A DNA stretch of 64,000 bases, taken from contig BRXU01000003.1 in NCBI GenBank assembly GCA_030267565.1, positions 3,614,001 through 3,678,000 of the forward strand, read 5' to 3'. The notes beneath the pieces were generated by a model. It saw only the letters and a program-made list of their open reading frames with translations, had not been told where the DNA came from and ran no database searches. This DNA comes from Pleodorina starrii. Lineage: Eukaryota > Chlorophyta > Chlorophyceae > Chlamydomonadales > Volvocaceae. The translations under genes were made by a program, and so were the position numbers. Positions 11,901 through 24,224 of this stretch are shown here, piece after piece (the first letter of the stretch is position 1; every line of letters begins with the position of its first letter).

Positions 11901-14900
11901 AGTGGCGGCGGCAATGGCAACAGCGACAGCGGCAGCAACACAGCACAAACAATGCCATCCAGTTGCTCTGGAGAGCTGCAAGACCCCAACCATCACCCTG
12001 GTGCGGATCTGGGAAGGCGCCATCGGCACCCCAGCCCAGCCCAGCCCAGCCCCCGCGGATGTGCGCAGATCGGTATCCCATGGCGTGTGCGGGTTTGGAT
12101 CGGACGCATGCACAGGTACCGACGCTGAGCTGCGGAACGGGGCGGAACATGTGAGGTGTGAGGGTGCGGCACAACACAGGGCGAAGCAAGCACAACCTGC
12201 ACGGGACTCCAGAGAGCAGCCTCCCCGCCCCCCACCATCTGGAGGGCCCCCCCGCTGTTGTTTACCCCCTGATTTGCTTTGGCAGCCGCCCGTGTCGCCT
12301 TCTGCCGGCCCCCATCGACCCGCTCCCCACCGCCCGACCCGCTCCCCTGGTCGCCGCCCCCTGCTGCTGCAGCTGCTGCAGCCGGCCTTCCTTGCCTGCA
12401 TTGGGTGCAGCAACTGCAGCAGCTGGCGCCTCAGCTGCTCACCCGCCTGGAGGGGGCGGCGGAGGGAGAGGAAGGGAGGGAGGAAGGGAGGGAGAGACAA
12501 AGGGAGGGAGAGGCAAGGGGAGGGAGAGCCGGGTTGGGCGATTGGAGGGCGAGGGAGAGGGAGGGAGAGGGGCGTCCTGCCTCCTCTCTCTTTGCGTCGC
12601 CGCCGCGGCTGCCCACCTGCGGTCCAGAGCGCGGGTTGATGAACACCAGCAGCGGCCTGCAGCCCGCGGGCAGAGCCCCCACCCACACGCGGAAGTGCCG
12701 CCAGCGCTCCGGCGCCGCCGCGTCCGCCGCCGCGCCCGAGCTCAGGGACCAGCCCGCGGCGTGGGAGCGGTACCACTTCTGCGCCCGCTGCCGCAGCGAC
12801 GACCGACCCTGCTGCTGACCCTGCTGCTGCTGCTGCTGCTGGACCATCTGGCTCTGCTTCTTACGGCCACCACTGCGGACGCCGCCGCCGCCGCTGGCCA
12901 CTCCGTTGCTCCCAGCAGTGGCAGCGGCAGCGGGAGCCGAGCCCGCGGGCGGAGCGGCGGCCTTCCCGACTGGGGTGAAAATGCTTGTGGTACGACGGGT
13001 TGTCGGTAGTACGGCAGTGGGCGGCAGCACCATGGCACCCAGGAGCCCGAGGGAGGCCTGGGCGGGGACGGGGGCGGAGGCGGGCATTGTTTGGGGGCGG
13101 ATTGTGGGCGATGGCAGAAACAGAGATAAAAGGATACCGAACGACGGGCGCTCAACACGGAGAGGCCAAGCTGCCCCAGCCCGCCGTCGTCACCACTCCC
13201 TGGGCACCCTCACCACCACCCTCACCCCCTCCCTCAACCCTCGGCCCCACCCCATCCCGCCCCATCACACACCTGCGGATCGCAGCGGTCCAATCGCGCG
13301 AGCCGCCCCAGATCCCCCGACCCTCGGACCGCCACCTCGCCGCCGCCATAACCCTTCTGCAAGTCCATGCTTCCAGACCCACGCCCCGAGCAGACAGCGG
13401 GAAACGTTTTCGCCGCTGCCGCCGCTGCCGAGCCGCCAGCCGCAGCCCTGGGTGGCGACGTCGCCGCCGCTGCCCCGTCCCCCGCGCCCGAGTGCGGGTG
13501 GTGGTTGGCGTCGCCGCCGCCAGGGACGCGGCCGCCGCTGCCGCCGCCGCCGCTGCCGCGGCTTCCGCCACCGCCGGCGCCGTGACCCGCGATATTTGGC
13601 AGGCTCCGGCAGCGCCGGCTCCAGTCCCAGGTCCCACTCGCCGTCGCCGCCGCAGGGGCGGCTGAGGCTGCTGCGGCGGCAACAGCGGCGCCCTTGCCGC
13701 CGCCGCTGCCGCCGCCAGCACTGGCCGGGCCCTCGGCAGGACGCAGGGCTCGCGCCGAGTGGCCGTGAACCCCGGCGTGATCTGTGCCGCCGCCGCCACT
13801 GCGGCGGCCGCCGCCGCCGCCGCCGGCAGCCGCGGACCCTGAGAGCGGGTCGCCGCCGCTGCCGCCGCTGCCGGCCTCCTGACCCCCGTCGCCATTCGCT
13901 TGGTGGTCCCATTGGTATGAGGCACCGCGTGGGGAGCCCTGCGAGCGGTGCAGGCAGAAGGCAAGCGGACGACCCGTGGGTTGGGGTGGCGTGGGGTGTG
14001 CCTGGAGGAGGAGGAGGGGGAGGAGGGTTAGGGGTCACACGGTCAAGCTGAGCGAAGGCGGACGGACGGGTGTGGCGGCAGCAGTGCAGCACTGCAGTGC
14101 GGGGCCTCCGCAGGCCGGGCCGCGTGAGGACCACCTTCCGGTAACCATGGGGCGGTTGCCCGCGCGCCGCACCCCTAGCCCCTAGCACCAGCCGCGGCTG
14201 CAACATATCCCCGTCTCCCTCGTCTCTCCCTCCCTCTCTCTCCCTCCGTCCCTCTCTCCCTCCCTCCGTCCCCCCGGGAGTGGAGAGGAGAGGAGCACCG
14301 CCCGCCTTCCTCCCTTCCACTCTCCTCTCCGGCAATCCCACCCAGCCACCCGCCCACCCAGCCGCCCACCCACCCCGCCAACCGCCGTGATCTCCTCCGC
14401 CTCCAGCGCCTGCCCCTCCAGTGCAGCCCGCGTGGCGGCGGATAGAGCCCCGGGGTGCAGCGAGGACCAGCACTGCACGTGGGCGAAGCGCCTGAGGTGA
14501 GGGGGAACGGCCGAGGCGGGGGGCGGGGCGGGGCGCGGGGCCGGGCGAGGTCGGGGTGTTCACGTCAAGAAGGGGTCCGGTCCTGTCCTGTGTCCTATGT
14601 CCTGTGTGGTGTGTTGTCCGTTGTTTCTCCCTTGCCGCCCCCTCGCGGCCCCCCACCTGCATCCTCCGCAGCGCCACACGGGCTCCACCGCCAGCAGTCC
14701 CACCTCACAGGGCTCCCCGCAGTAGAGGCACAAGCTGGGGGGGCCGTGGGAGGAGCAGGCGGCGGAGGAGGCGGAGACCGACCCGTGGGTCACTGCTGCG
14801 CCTCCGCCACCGCTGCCGGCGGCGGCGGCGGTGCTGTCGCCACCCGTGAGCAGCATCTCCGAGTCCTGAGGGCCGAAGCACAGCACCGCACCGCAGCCAT

Positions 14901-16107
14901 GAAAGTCCAGGGATGATTGCGATGGGGTTCACGGAGGGGCAGCTGTCAGGCGGCTGTGTGGGAAAGGGTCACACCGGCACGCAGCCGAGCCGCAAGCAGC
15001 ATTCGGGCACGGCGAAGGCTGGAGGACGTATCCGCCCCACAGCCCCTTCGGCTGCTCCGTAGGTCAGTGCCAGTCGTGCCCGTGCTGTGCAACCCAGACA
15101 GAAAAGCAGCCGGAGGAAGCAGACCTTTCAAACCAGCGACGGGACGTCTCACTCGCTCCCTTACAACGCACGAAGGTGGCAGCACACTCACCGCCGGCGG
15201 CAGAATCAGGTCCAGGGTGGTCCCCGCCGGCCGCCAGTCGTGGGGCAGCGGCGGCGGCGGCGCAGCCGACGGCGCGGCGCCGCCGCCCCGAGCCGGCGGC
15301 GGCGGCGGCGGCTCGGTCGGCGGCGCCGCCAGCGATAGCAGTCGGCAGTTGTGGGGCACCGCCTTGATGCAGCTGCCGTGGGCCACCATTCCGCACAGTT
15401 CGCAGCACTGCAAACACATACACGTCCGTGTGCCCGTGTGTCCGTGCACGGAATGGCAAGGAGCGGGTTTTTGTGAGTGGGTGCGTGTGCATATGTGCGT
15501 TGTGGGTCAGGTGGGGGCATGTGTGGACCCATCCCATCACAACCTGGCCACGGGCCGCACTTGCCGAATGTATTTGGCGCTGTGCAGAGTACGGCATGTC
15601 GTACCTGCGCGTGGCCCTCCGCCCCCTGCGCCACCACAACCGGCTGGAAGCAGCCGCAGCACACCACCGGCGCCGTCACTCCAGGAGGGGTGTACCAGCG
15701 ATGCGCTGCAGCGGGGCGCGGCATGCAGGCGGGGTCCGCGCTGTCGCCGGCCAGCTCGAATAAGGCCCCGCTGGCGTGGAGTTCCCGCAGGGCCCGAGTG
15801 GCTACAGCAACGAAGGCGCTGCCGCGAGCTGCGGCGTACCAGCTGAGGAGGGCGGTGGAGGGGCGGAGGGAGGGAGACGTGTAAGGGTACGGGGCCGCGC
15901 TGAACAAATCGGACGAGAAATGTGTCAAAGGAGTGGGCGGGGTTGTGCGGGCGTGGGAAATGGGTGCGCGGAGGATGACGGCTGAGTGGGCGGCATGAGT
16001 CAAGGGGGAGACGACGCGTGGCAGCAGGGAAAGCGCGTGGGTGTAACCCGTTACGGTTGCCGCGCCAGACTCAGGATGTGTCGCCAACTGCTGAGGGTGA
16101 AGTCCAT
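5977..16107 (-). CDS. diacylglycerol kinase with two C1 domains (19 exons)
   Basis: Phosphorylates diacylglycerol to phosphatidic acid in lipid signalling. Exons on minus: 16055-16107, 15605-15842, 15192-15407, 14657-14865, 14374-14491, 14135-14197, 13273-14001, 12617-13057, 12396-12446, 11549-11831, 10854-11011, 10133-10219, 9536-9601, 8974-9093, 8324-8609, 7736-8043, 7285-7362, 6435-6488, 5977-6150. They total 3732 nt (1243 residues) with consistent phases. C1 domain A spans residues ~65-118 (ends CCELCGMVAHGSC); C1 B ~212-250 (CLYCGEPC, then WRCGGCRRRFAHVQCW). The catalytic domain starts at RPLLVFINPRSG (~676), with GGDGT at ~734-738 and LPLGTGNDLARVLGWG across an intron at ~796. The accessory domain includes VFNNYLGVGIDSW, MWYTGVGARDLL, LLLNITSYMGGVDLW, DGVLEVVVVYGAVHLGQLQ and VDGEPW. 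Exon 7 (243 codons) is a Gly/Ala/Ser linker, and a Gln-rich insert follows SYMGGVDLW. One intron is GC-AG. Exons 1 and 6 and the exon 5 donor are the least certain parts. Confidence 0.9.
6774..6836. repeat. 10-bp tandem repeat in a kinase intron
   Basis: About six copies of GACACGCCTT with T/C variation at one position, in the intron between the kinase exons at 6435-6488 and 7285-7362. Confidence 0.9.
7463..7575. repeat. two adjacent ~10-bp minisatellites in a kinase intron
   Basis: Five copies of a CCACAAGTG(C)-type 10-mer run straight into seven or more copies of a related CTAACAGGTG / CTACCAGGTC-type unit. They lie in the intron between the exons at 7285-7362 and 7736-8043. Confidence 0.9.
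9418..9525. repeat. imperfect (CA)n tract in a kinase intron
   Basis: CA-rich stretch with interspersed CG and TA dinucleotides, just downstream (on minus) of the exon at 9536-9601. A second, shorter CA tract lies at about 8932-8960 near the next exon. Confidence 0.85.
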
Positions 16108-17126
16108 CCAGCCCGTTTTACAGATGGAATGGATCTAAAGCGGTATTTGGTGCATCCGAGGATATGAGTTTCGGAGGCAGCAGCAGCTCAGCAAAGAGCG
16201 CACTAGACCCCACGCGCCGTGCGATGGACGACAACACCAACTCACCGCAGCAGGTGCACGCAGGCGTTACGCAAGGTTATCGTCAGAACGACGCAAATAA
16301 TCGCTATCAAGGACAGCACCAGCGCTGGCCGAACCCTGAGGTCGCAGGCCAGATGACAGACGGCCTCGAGAAGCGGTTGGCTCCAAGGGAACGTAGGCGC
16401 CCGGCCCCAGGCAGACAGTGCTGCCAGCAGCCAGCGAGCCGTTGGGTCAGCATTGCAGTCAAGTGGCTCGACCGCAAAGTGGACCGCCTCGAGTAGGGTT
16501 AGCTTCCGAACTCCCTCCATTCTGCAGTTTCTAATGCCAGCAAACAGCCTTGCTCCCTCAAAGTGTGGTAACTAAATGTTGCAAAACGTCATCTACTCTA
16601 GGGTGGAGTGAGTGCTGTCGGGTTCTGGCCGTTTCCGCATGGATGAATAGACGAAGGGCAAGTTGCAGTTCAAACGCTCGGCGACAAGTTTCAGGTAGTG
16701 CTCACTGCGGCCAATGCGTTGCAAGTGGGAATTGTTATAAGGCAAAACTTCAGCATGGCACGGAAAGCAGGCACCTCTGAGCCGTACCATGGGCCTTGAA
16801 ACCCGGGAAAAAGCCTGGGCCAATTCGCAGCGTCAATCATATACACTTGTAAAAGGGATAACAAATTAGGTACACGTCTTGCTGGTTTGTGGTGGCCACT
16901 GCCAAATTTGCGCAACCTTATTTTTTGTTTTTGACAGCCCTGACCCCGGATGCGCATGTGACTGACCTGCCTTTCCACTGGAAGTATGATGGCTTAAGAC
17001 TGACACCTACAGCGTGTGTGGTTCGTGCAAATCAAGGACATTTAGGGCGTTGTCAAAATGGCGGGTAAGAGGACAGCTGACGCAGTGCAGTCGCATGCAG
17101 CCCCGCAAGTACCCACCACCTGAAAC
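16108..17126. other. divergent intergenic region between kinase and primase genes
   Basis: About 1.0 kb separates the kinase start (minus) from the primase start (plus), so it should contain both promoters. No convincing coding sequence or TATA pair was identified. It is lower in GC than the flanking genes. Confidence 0.5.
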
Positions 17127-20100
17127 ATGCGCACAGATGTCAACAAGAGGCAGCGGACCGACCAGGATGGAACAGGTAACTTCATACTGATTTTGTTACA
17201 AAGCTGTCTCGGAGAGAGCTGCAAAATTGGGCGCTCCGTTGAGCGCTAGGCCACTTGTTGATGGTGTACTCGTGGTGTGTAATGTTGCGCGCAACGCAGG
17301 CGACGTCGGGCCTTCCGGTGCCGAGCCTAGCATCGATGTCCAGAGCGCGATGCCCAGATACTACGGTGAGCAAAACAGCACAGCGCGCCTAAGACGAGCC
17401 GGCACTCGTGCACTCGTGTCCTAATACAATCAGGGTCTCACTTGTGCCCCGCAGCCAAACTCTTTCCCCACAAGCACATGGCCAAGTGGCTGGCGTACGG
17501 CAACGGTGGGTGTTGAAGGTGGTGGGGCGCCGGGCCGCAACCGGGGGCCACACAGCTCCCGGCGTCCTGGCTGCCATGCACCTCGTGCCATGACCCACAA
17601 ACGAGGCGCTAACGGCACACCCGCATGAGCAATTAACCTCAACGGCAGGTGCAATATCCGAGGCTTGGATAAGTACCGTCAAGCCGCCACGGGCGCCTAC
17701 CAGCTCCCTCTCCCTGGCATCACCGCCGCCTCGCTTCACACCCTGCCTGACCTGCAGACAGCAAGCACGCCCAAGCCGACTCGCACTATTTCAACCGGCG
17801 TGAGTTTTGCTTCACACTCAACGGCGACATCTTCGTGAGGTACCAGGCGTTCAAGGTGGGGAAGGACGTAGGAGGCCCTTCTTGAGATACGCCGTGAACT
17901 GCGTTCCAAGCGGCGGCAGCTATCAGCCGCGGCGTATCCGACACAGCTGTGCCCTCCTCGACCCGCGTTTCACGCACTCCATCCAGTCAAACATGCTCTC
18001 TATGGAGAAGAGGCGCGGACCGTGTACCAGCCTCAGCCTTGCATGGCTAGTGGCCCCCTCAGTGGTCGCTCCTGGGCAGCCTAGCGGCGCGGGCGCCACC
18101 GTAGCCCAGAGCCCTGGCTTCATCCTTGCTGGCCCTTTTCTCCTGCACGCCCTCCCCGGAGGCGGCTTAGGCGGCGGCTTTGAAGCTCGCCCGCGCTGGG
18201 CGGTTCCGCTGGCTGCCCGACCTTACCCCCTTGCCCGGGCCCGCAGGACGCTGCGGCGATGCAGGAGGCCATTCAGCGGCGCTGCCCCGCCAAGATCGAT
18301 ATCGGACCCGTCTACAGCGCCAACCCGCAGGACCGCCACAAGTTCGGAGGTGCGGGCTCGGGCTCTCGGGCTTGGGAGGGCGCAACGGGGAATGGAATAT
18401 AATGTGGGTTGCAACTGGAAGTAGAAGGGAGGGAAACCGCAGCCAAGTAACCGCAGTACCGAGTAACAGCAACAGCAGGAGAGACGAGCGGGGCGAGCGC
18501 TGGCTCAACAAGGTTTGACAAGCTTACCTTACCAATGGAGGCTTAGTGCCCGGGGGGTTATGGGGTGTAGTTCGATGCAGGGCTGGGCGACAACGTGCCA
18601 GCCTCACCTGACTTCCCCTTGGCAGCCTGCAGGGCACCTCACCTCACCCTGCGCTTGGAGGCCAGACGGTACTCACCACACAACGCGTACGAGTGTATAC
18701 GCCCCCACACAACCCAATCCGGTTTTACGGTACCTGGCTGCGGTTCGCCTTTGTTATACACACGCCCCGTTCTTCCCCCCTCCTGCAGCCGCCTTCCAGC
18801 CCCTGGAGCGTGAACTGGTGTTCGATATCGATCTGACGGACTATGACGATGTGCGCACCTGCGGCAGCGGAGGACACATCTGTGCCAAGTGCTGGCCGCT
18901 CATGGCGGTCGCAGTCAAGGTGCGGGGGCGGGGGGCGCGTGCGGGGGGATGGATGGGTGGGCGGGGTTCGGGTTTCTTTTCGGCGACCGCAGCACCCAGG
19001 CAGGTGACCGCGGCGCCTGGGTGCTGAGTCGTGAAGATTGGCTCCAATGTTCAACTCCAATGACCAGCGCCTGTTGGTCTGTAGTTCCATATATCGCTTC
19101 CCTTCCCATCCCTTCCCTCGTCTCCCTCGTCTCCCCATCAGATCATCGATGCGGGTCTTCGCAGCGAGTTTGGGTTCAAGCACATCCTGTGGGTCTACTC
19201 GGGCCGCCGTGGAGTGCACTGCTGGGTGTGCGACCCCAGGTGGGTGGGGGGTGGGGTGGGTGGGTGGGTGGGTGGCGCGGGTCGGCGATGCCCGCCTCAA
19301 CCAACATGTCATCTCTACTTCACTCCCATGATAATTCATCATCCAACCTTGACACCCATAACGTCCCCACCGCCCGGCCACCCTAACGTCACCCGCACCT
19401 CAGCGCCCGGCAGCTGAGTGACGAGCAGCGCTCCTCGGTGGCCAACTGGTTCGCCCTGTACAAGGGACACGAGGAGGGCAGGGCCAAGGTGGCGTTCATG
19501 GGCGCGATACTGCACCCCGCGGTGGGACGAGCCGCGGAGACGCTGAGGACCGCCTGGAAGGAGGTGCGTGCGTGCGTCTGTGAGGGAGGGAGGGAGGGGG
19601 GGCTGCGAGTCGGGATCCGCGGTATGTTTTGAGGAAGGGCGCGGGAGCTCTGCGGCCCGTCGGCGATGCAGCCCCACCCCTTGAGCCCCCGTAGAGGGGG
19701 TTGGCTGCGGGCTGGACTGGCTGGACTGGGCGCTTTCTCTTCATGCCGTCGGAGTTGCTTTCCTGCTGGAAGGCCCCGCACCGACCAAAGCCCCCACCTG
19801 GCCTGACCTGCCCGCCCACCGCTTACGCGCTCGCTCGCTCGCTTGCGTGCTCTTTCCCACGCATGGCTCCCCAACGCAACCCAACCAACCCTGTGGCCCT
19901 GGCGGCACCGCGCCGCAGTCGATCCTGCCCGCCCAGCGGCTGTTGGAGGACGGTCCCAAGTGCGATGCGCTGCTGCGGTACCTGCCGGAGGAGGGGCTGG
20001 TGGAGGTGATCAAGAAGAAGTGGGGTGAGGCGCGGAGGCGGAGCGGAGGGGCCAGGGGAGGAAGGGAGGGAGGGGCGGATGGAGCTGTCCCGGGCTTTCA

Positions 20101-21756
20101 GGGAAAGGGAAAGGGCCTCCCCCCGGTGCGCGTGGCTCCTGCCGCTCGGCCTGCGTGCGTGTGATGGCGAGTTGTTGTTGCGGCAGGGGCGCGAGGTCGC
20201 ACCCCGCGGTGTGCTTCGGCAGTCCGTCCACCGTATGGGATGGGATGGGCTGTGTGGGGTTCGTTGCGTCTGTCAAGGTGACTCGCGTTTTGCCGTTTCG
20301 AATGCGGCTTGGCGTCATGTTCTGATAGGAGCGACGTGCCTGGTGGTATCAGCTTTGCCAGAAGCGTATCCGGACAACGCCGTGTCCCCTAAAACCTTAG
20401 TCCTCTCTCCGGTGTCTACAACCCCCCCCCCCCGTCCGTCTGGGTTGGTCTGGCGGCGACGCGGTCGCTGCGTCTTTTCAGCTCGGTTAGGTTACAGGTA
20501 TTCGGTAAGTATTACTGGGTTCGGGGTCCGTTCGCTAACGCCGTCTCCGTCTCCGCTGCGGTATCATTTTTACCCCCCAATAAACCCCGGGTGTTGATCT
20601 GTACGCAGCGTCCCGCGCCGTCGCCGCTCGTTGCGAGCGAGAGGACATCAGCCTGGTCCGGTGGGAGGTGCTGGAGGCCGAGGTCAATGGCCGGGTGAGG
20701 TGGGAGCGCGGCAGCCTCGGATGAACCGTTTGGCAGTGGCTGGACTCGAAAGGATGACCCACCGGTGCAGACCTCACCTGATCCCTTTTTTCCGGAGCGG
20801 GGAAAGGCGAGTTGGACGCTGAAACATGCTCGCGTCTATATCTGGGCGAGTGTGTCGCTGTGTTGGCCCATCTCGCGGCAACGCCTCTGGTTGTCCCTTC
20901 TGTGGTCTCTGGTCTGATCTGGTCTGGGATCTGGATGGAACCCCACCCGCAGTTGACGGAGGAGAAGGCCCGCAGCAAGGGCGGCGGCAACTACAAGGTG
21001 ATCGGTTCCCTGGAGCGCTGCCTGAACGAGATCGTGATTGCGCACGCCTACCCGCGGCTGGACATGGAGGTCTCGAAGAAGATGAACCACTTGCTCAAGG
21101 TGGGGGTGGAGGGTGGGGGTGGAGAGTCGGGGGGTGGGGGTGGGGGTGCTAGTCCTGCGGTGGGGTTTGGCCCTCAGGGTGCTGTGTGTAATGCTGTCTG
21201 GTGTGGCGTGGTGTGGGCTGCATACGCGGTTCTGTCCGTTTGACGCTGCCGCTTGACGCCTGTACCCGCTCTTCAGCGCTGCAGTCGTGCAGTGAGGCTA
21301 GTCGCTGCCGCTGCTGCTCCTCCATCCCCAGGCGCCGTTTTGCGTGCACCCCAAGACCGGCAAGGTGTGTGTGCCGCTGGACCCCGACACGGTGGACGAG
21401 TTCGACCCGGAGGGAGGGGTGCCCACTGTCGCCTCGCTGCTGGGGGAGCTGGCGACTGCGGCATCAGCGGTAGGTGCCACATGACATTGACCAACAACTT
21501 CCGTCTTGGGGCGAGGTTTGTTATTGTGTTTGAACCGTGTTTGTCACGGAGCTCGTTTATGAGCCTGGGGCTGGCCTGGCTTGAGCTTGGGTGGCCTGGG
21601 TTTTTGAGCGCCCTGCGTCGTGTCGCCGGCCTGCCCCTGCCGCCTCACTTTCCCCCATCCCTCATCGTCGCCACATGGTTGCAAGTACCCGCACACATGC
21701 TCCTCCCCCCGGATGACTTCCCGCCGGGCACCTTCCGCACACAAGTCCTCTCGGCG

Positions 21757-21827
<71 letters not shown>

Positions 21828-22084
21828 AAGCAACACGCATCGTATCGCGCTGTTCCACGCAGCTGCTCCAGCTTGATAGCACTTCCTCCGGCCCGCCCTC
21901 TTGCTTTGCTGGACAGGGCGCGACGGCGGCGGCGGACGAGCCCTGGCGCGCCACCCGCATGGCCGACGCAGTTCGCACCTTCGAGCGCTGTCTGCTGGAT
22001 GGCCTCTCCGCAACCAACAAGGAGGAGCTGGCGGGCCGCACGCGCGTCGCGGTGGCGGTGGGGCAGATGAACTTGGACTTTTGA
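17127..22084 (+). CDS. PRIM1: DNA primase small (catalytic) subunit (13 exons)
   Basis: Synthesises the RNA primer for DNA polymerase alpha at replication origins and on the lagging strand. Exons: 17127-17175, 17300-17365, 17455-17505, 17758-17855, 18247-18349, 18789-18919, 19142-19239, 19404-19563, 19919-20024, 20609-20694, 20953-21099, 21332-21469, 21863-22084. They total 1455 nt (484 residues) and all phases agree. Eukaryotic primase motifs in order: [59 protein letters not shown] (catalytic DxD, residues ~135/137), [43 protein letters not shown]. The length is somewhat above that of animal homologues. At the zinc site the second Cys of the usual CC pair is Gly ([12 protein letters not shown]). 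Exon 2 start was chosen by phase. Intron 12 holds a 66-bp CT microsatellite close to the last acceptor. Confidence 0.95.
21761..21826 (+). repeat. (CT)33 microsatellite in primase intron 12
   Basis: 66 nt of uninterrupted CT ending 36 nt before the acceptor AG at 21861-21862. It may serve as an extended polypyrimidine tract. Confidence 0.97.
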
Positions 22085-24224
22085 CCGTCTAGCTAGGTTT
22101 GTGTTAGGTGTGTGCGTGGCGGCCAACACGCACGTGCAGGGTTGGAGTGAACTGGAACGGCGGCGGAATGCGGGCGAACAGACTGGGATAAAATGGGAGC
22201 GGAGTGAAGGGCGGGGACTTGCAGTTTTCGTGGCTCCTGGCGGACCCCATCTGATGGTGTTGATGGTGGTGGTGGTACGACGCGGGCAGCCGTATGGACA
22301 GAGGCGCAAGGTGCGGTGCTGCTGCTGCACAGGGCAAGGACGAGCCGCATCGATTGTGTCCTGTCGTCTTCGCAGGGTGGGCAACCAGGGGCAACAGTCA
22401 GGAGGTGCCTCCTGGAGATATCTTCGGGAAGTGGCGTGCGTGTTGGATTTGGATGACTAGGGAATGAGGGGGCATTTCTGTTGGGTTGAGTAACAGAGCG
22501 CCCTTTGTTTTCGATTTCCAATGCATGTGGCGGCCGCACGCAGAGGCCGAGCAACGATGCTGTGCCGTATGGTATTGCGCACCAGCTCTTAAAGAGATGA
22601 GTGCGCCCGCAGCAACCTCATAGAGTGTGTTGATGTCCCGCCCTGACGGGCTCAGGAGTTGCACGTGTTCGTGCGCAGACCGGCTCTCTCTACCGGTACC
22701 GGTACCTTTCTGAGCCGCTGCGCCTGCCAGCGGAAGCAGCTGCATTGCCGCACCTGTGGGCCGGGGCCGCTGGCCTCTTCGTAGGCGACGTGCGGTGGCG
22801 AGCCTGGTGCTGCCAGCCCTGGCAGGGTAATGAAGATGAACCGCAGCAATGGGACCGGAGGCGACGCAAGCGAGTCCTTGTATTGTCCCGGCGGCAGCAG
22901 CCATGCTGACCTCCGCCTCCACTTCCACCGCTGCACTAACCACTCGGACACCCAGCGGACCACCAGCTGCTAACGCCTAGCGGGCCGCCCGTTGCACACC
23001 GGTTTCGCGGTGCCTGCCGCGGTTGCTGGGCACGTGCTGGCCCCGGGTGGTGGAGTGGGGGCACTGAACTGACGCAGCGGCAGTGGCTTGATTGCATCGG
23101 TGACGCACCGGTAAATTGGGGAGGATGGGGGGCAGCCTGCGGTTGAACCCCAGGCGCCACTTGGGGGCCGAGTCTGTCGACTCTCTCCCAGCGTTGGCGA
23201 TCCCTCTGACCAGTTGCCGTCACACGTTGCGTTGCGCACGTGGTGGCTCAACGAACAGCACAGCCCCTGGCAGCCCTGCCTTTCTACCCTCACCGTCGGT
23301 GGGGCAGCTGCGTGCTTCGAATCCTCTGCCCTAATGAAGTTATGATACCGGTACGACACCGCTGGCAATCCGGTCACCTCTGTGTTGCCGCTGGGCATCG
23401 AAGCCGCTGCCCCAACACTACATTTGCGTCACGTCAGAGGACACCACATGACCGAACTTGACGGCCACCGTACCCCACCAACGTGCCTACACACACATGC
23501 GTGTGTAGTGTGTGCTGTACACGGGTATGAGGACCGTACGGGCACCGTACTGTACAGCAAGGGTTCTGAACGCGTCGGCCACATTACACCTTGCATGGCG
23601 TCAACTCCGCAGCAAGGTCTTGAGAGCTAATGATGAAATATGAAATAAAGAAATAGCAGAACTTTACCCCGAGTCTTCCACCGTGTCCAGATGCATACGC
23701 GTACGGCGAAGATGGGTACAAATCCCATATTCCAGCTTCGATCACCCGCTGGCCATTACACAGTCACACACCCCTTCTGGGTTACTGCGCACGACGCGAC
23801 ACGACATTCGCCAAGCCCGCAACCCTCGCAAGATGCTTGGCCGGAACTTACAAGGGAGCCCTGCCAACTGGAAATTTCGCGGCCGGCAAGCCGCAGCAAA
23901 AGGATTGCTGCCATGAAAATAAACCATAAAACCGTTGACTGCACATCACGAAAGTTCAGGTGCAGCTCCCAGCCATTCATCTACCGAACCACCAATACGA
24001 AGTAGAGTCCCTTCCCATGCACGCTCTGTATCGATCGTTTCACTCGTACCGATAAATGACTTACGCGGCGATCCGTAAGAAACCAGCCGTACGGATTTCT
24101 TGTCCTGGACGCGAGCTTACGGCGCATGCATACATTGCCCATTCAAGACTGGAATACAACATCTGCGCGGTCCTCGCTGGCCCTGCTCGCCCTTGTAACA
24201 GTTTCCCGGCCGCCTCCCTCCCCA
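22085..24224. other. convergent intergenic region (primase / ABM gene)
   Basis: Primase (plus) and the ABM gene (minus) end toward each other here, so it should hold both 3' UTRs. Open frames on minus (for example 22398-22943 and 22970-23398) have no recognised domain and were not called. Palindromic CCGGTACCGG-type motifs occur near 22690. A TGTAA signal on minus lies at 23848-23852. Confidence 0.45.
23848..23852 (-). terminator. candidate polyadenylation signal TGTAA (ABM gene)
   Basis: TTACA on plus, TGTAA on minus, 373 nt beyond the stop codon of the ABM-domain gene. This is a normal 3' UTR length for these algae. Confidence 0.45.

Noticed and set aside
11839..12639. 266-codon plus-strand frame
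   Set aside because: Overlaps the kinase catalytic exons on minus; composition is low-complexity Ala/Thr then Arg/Gly with no domain.
13265..14677. 470-codon minus-strand frame with long Arg runs
   Set aside because: Same strand as the kinase but wrong frame. The Gly/Ala/Ser frame in this interval joins flanking exons at phase 0 (729-nt exon), so the Arg frame is a shadow.
21662..22384. Minus-strand frame with an Arg/Glu alternating run
   Set aside because: Produced by the CT microsatellite opposite the last primase intron and exon.
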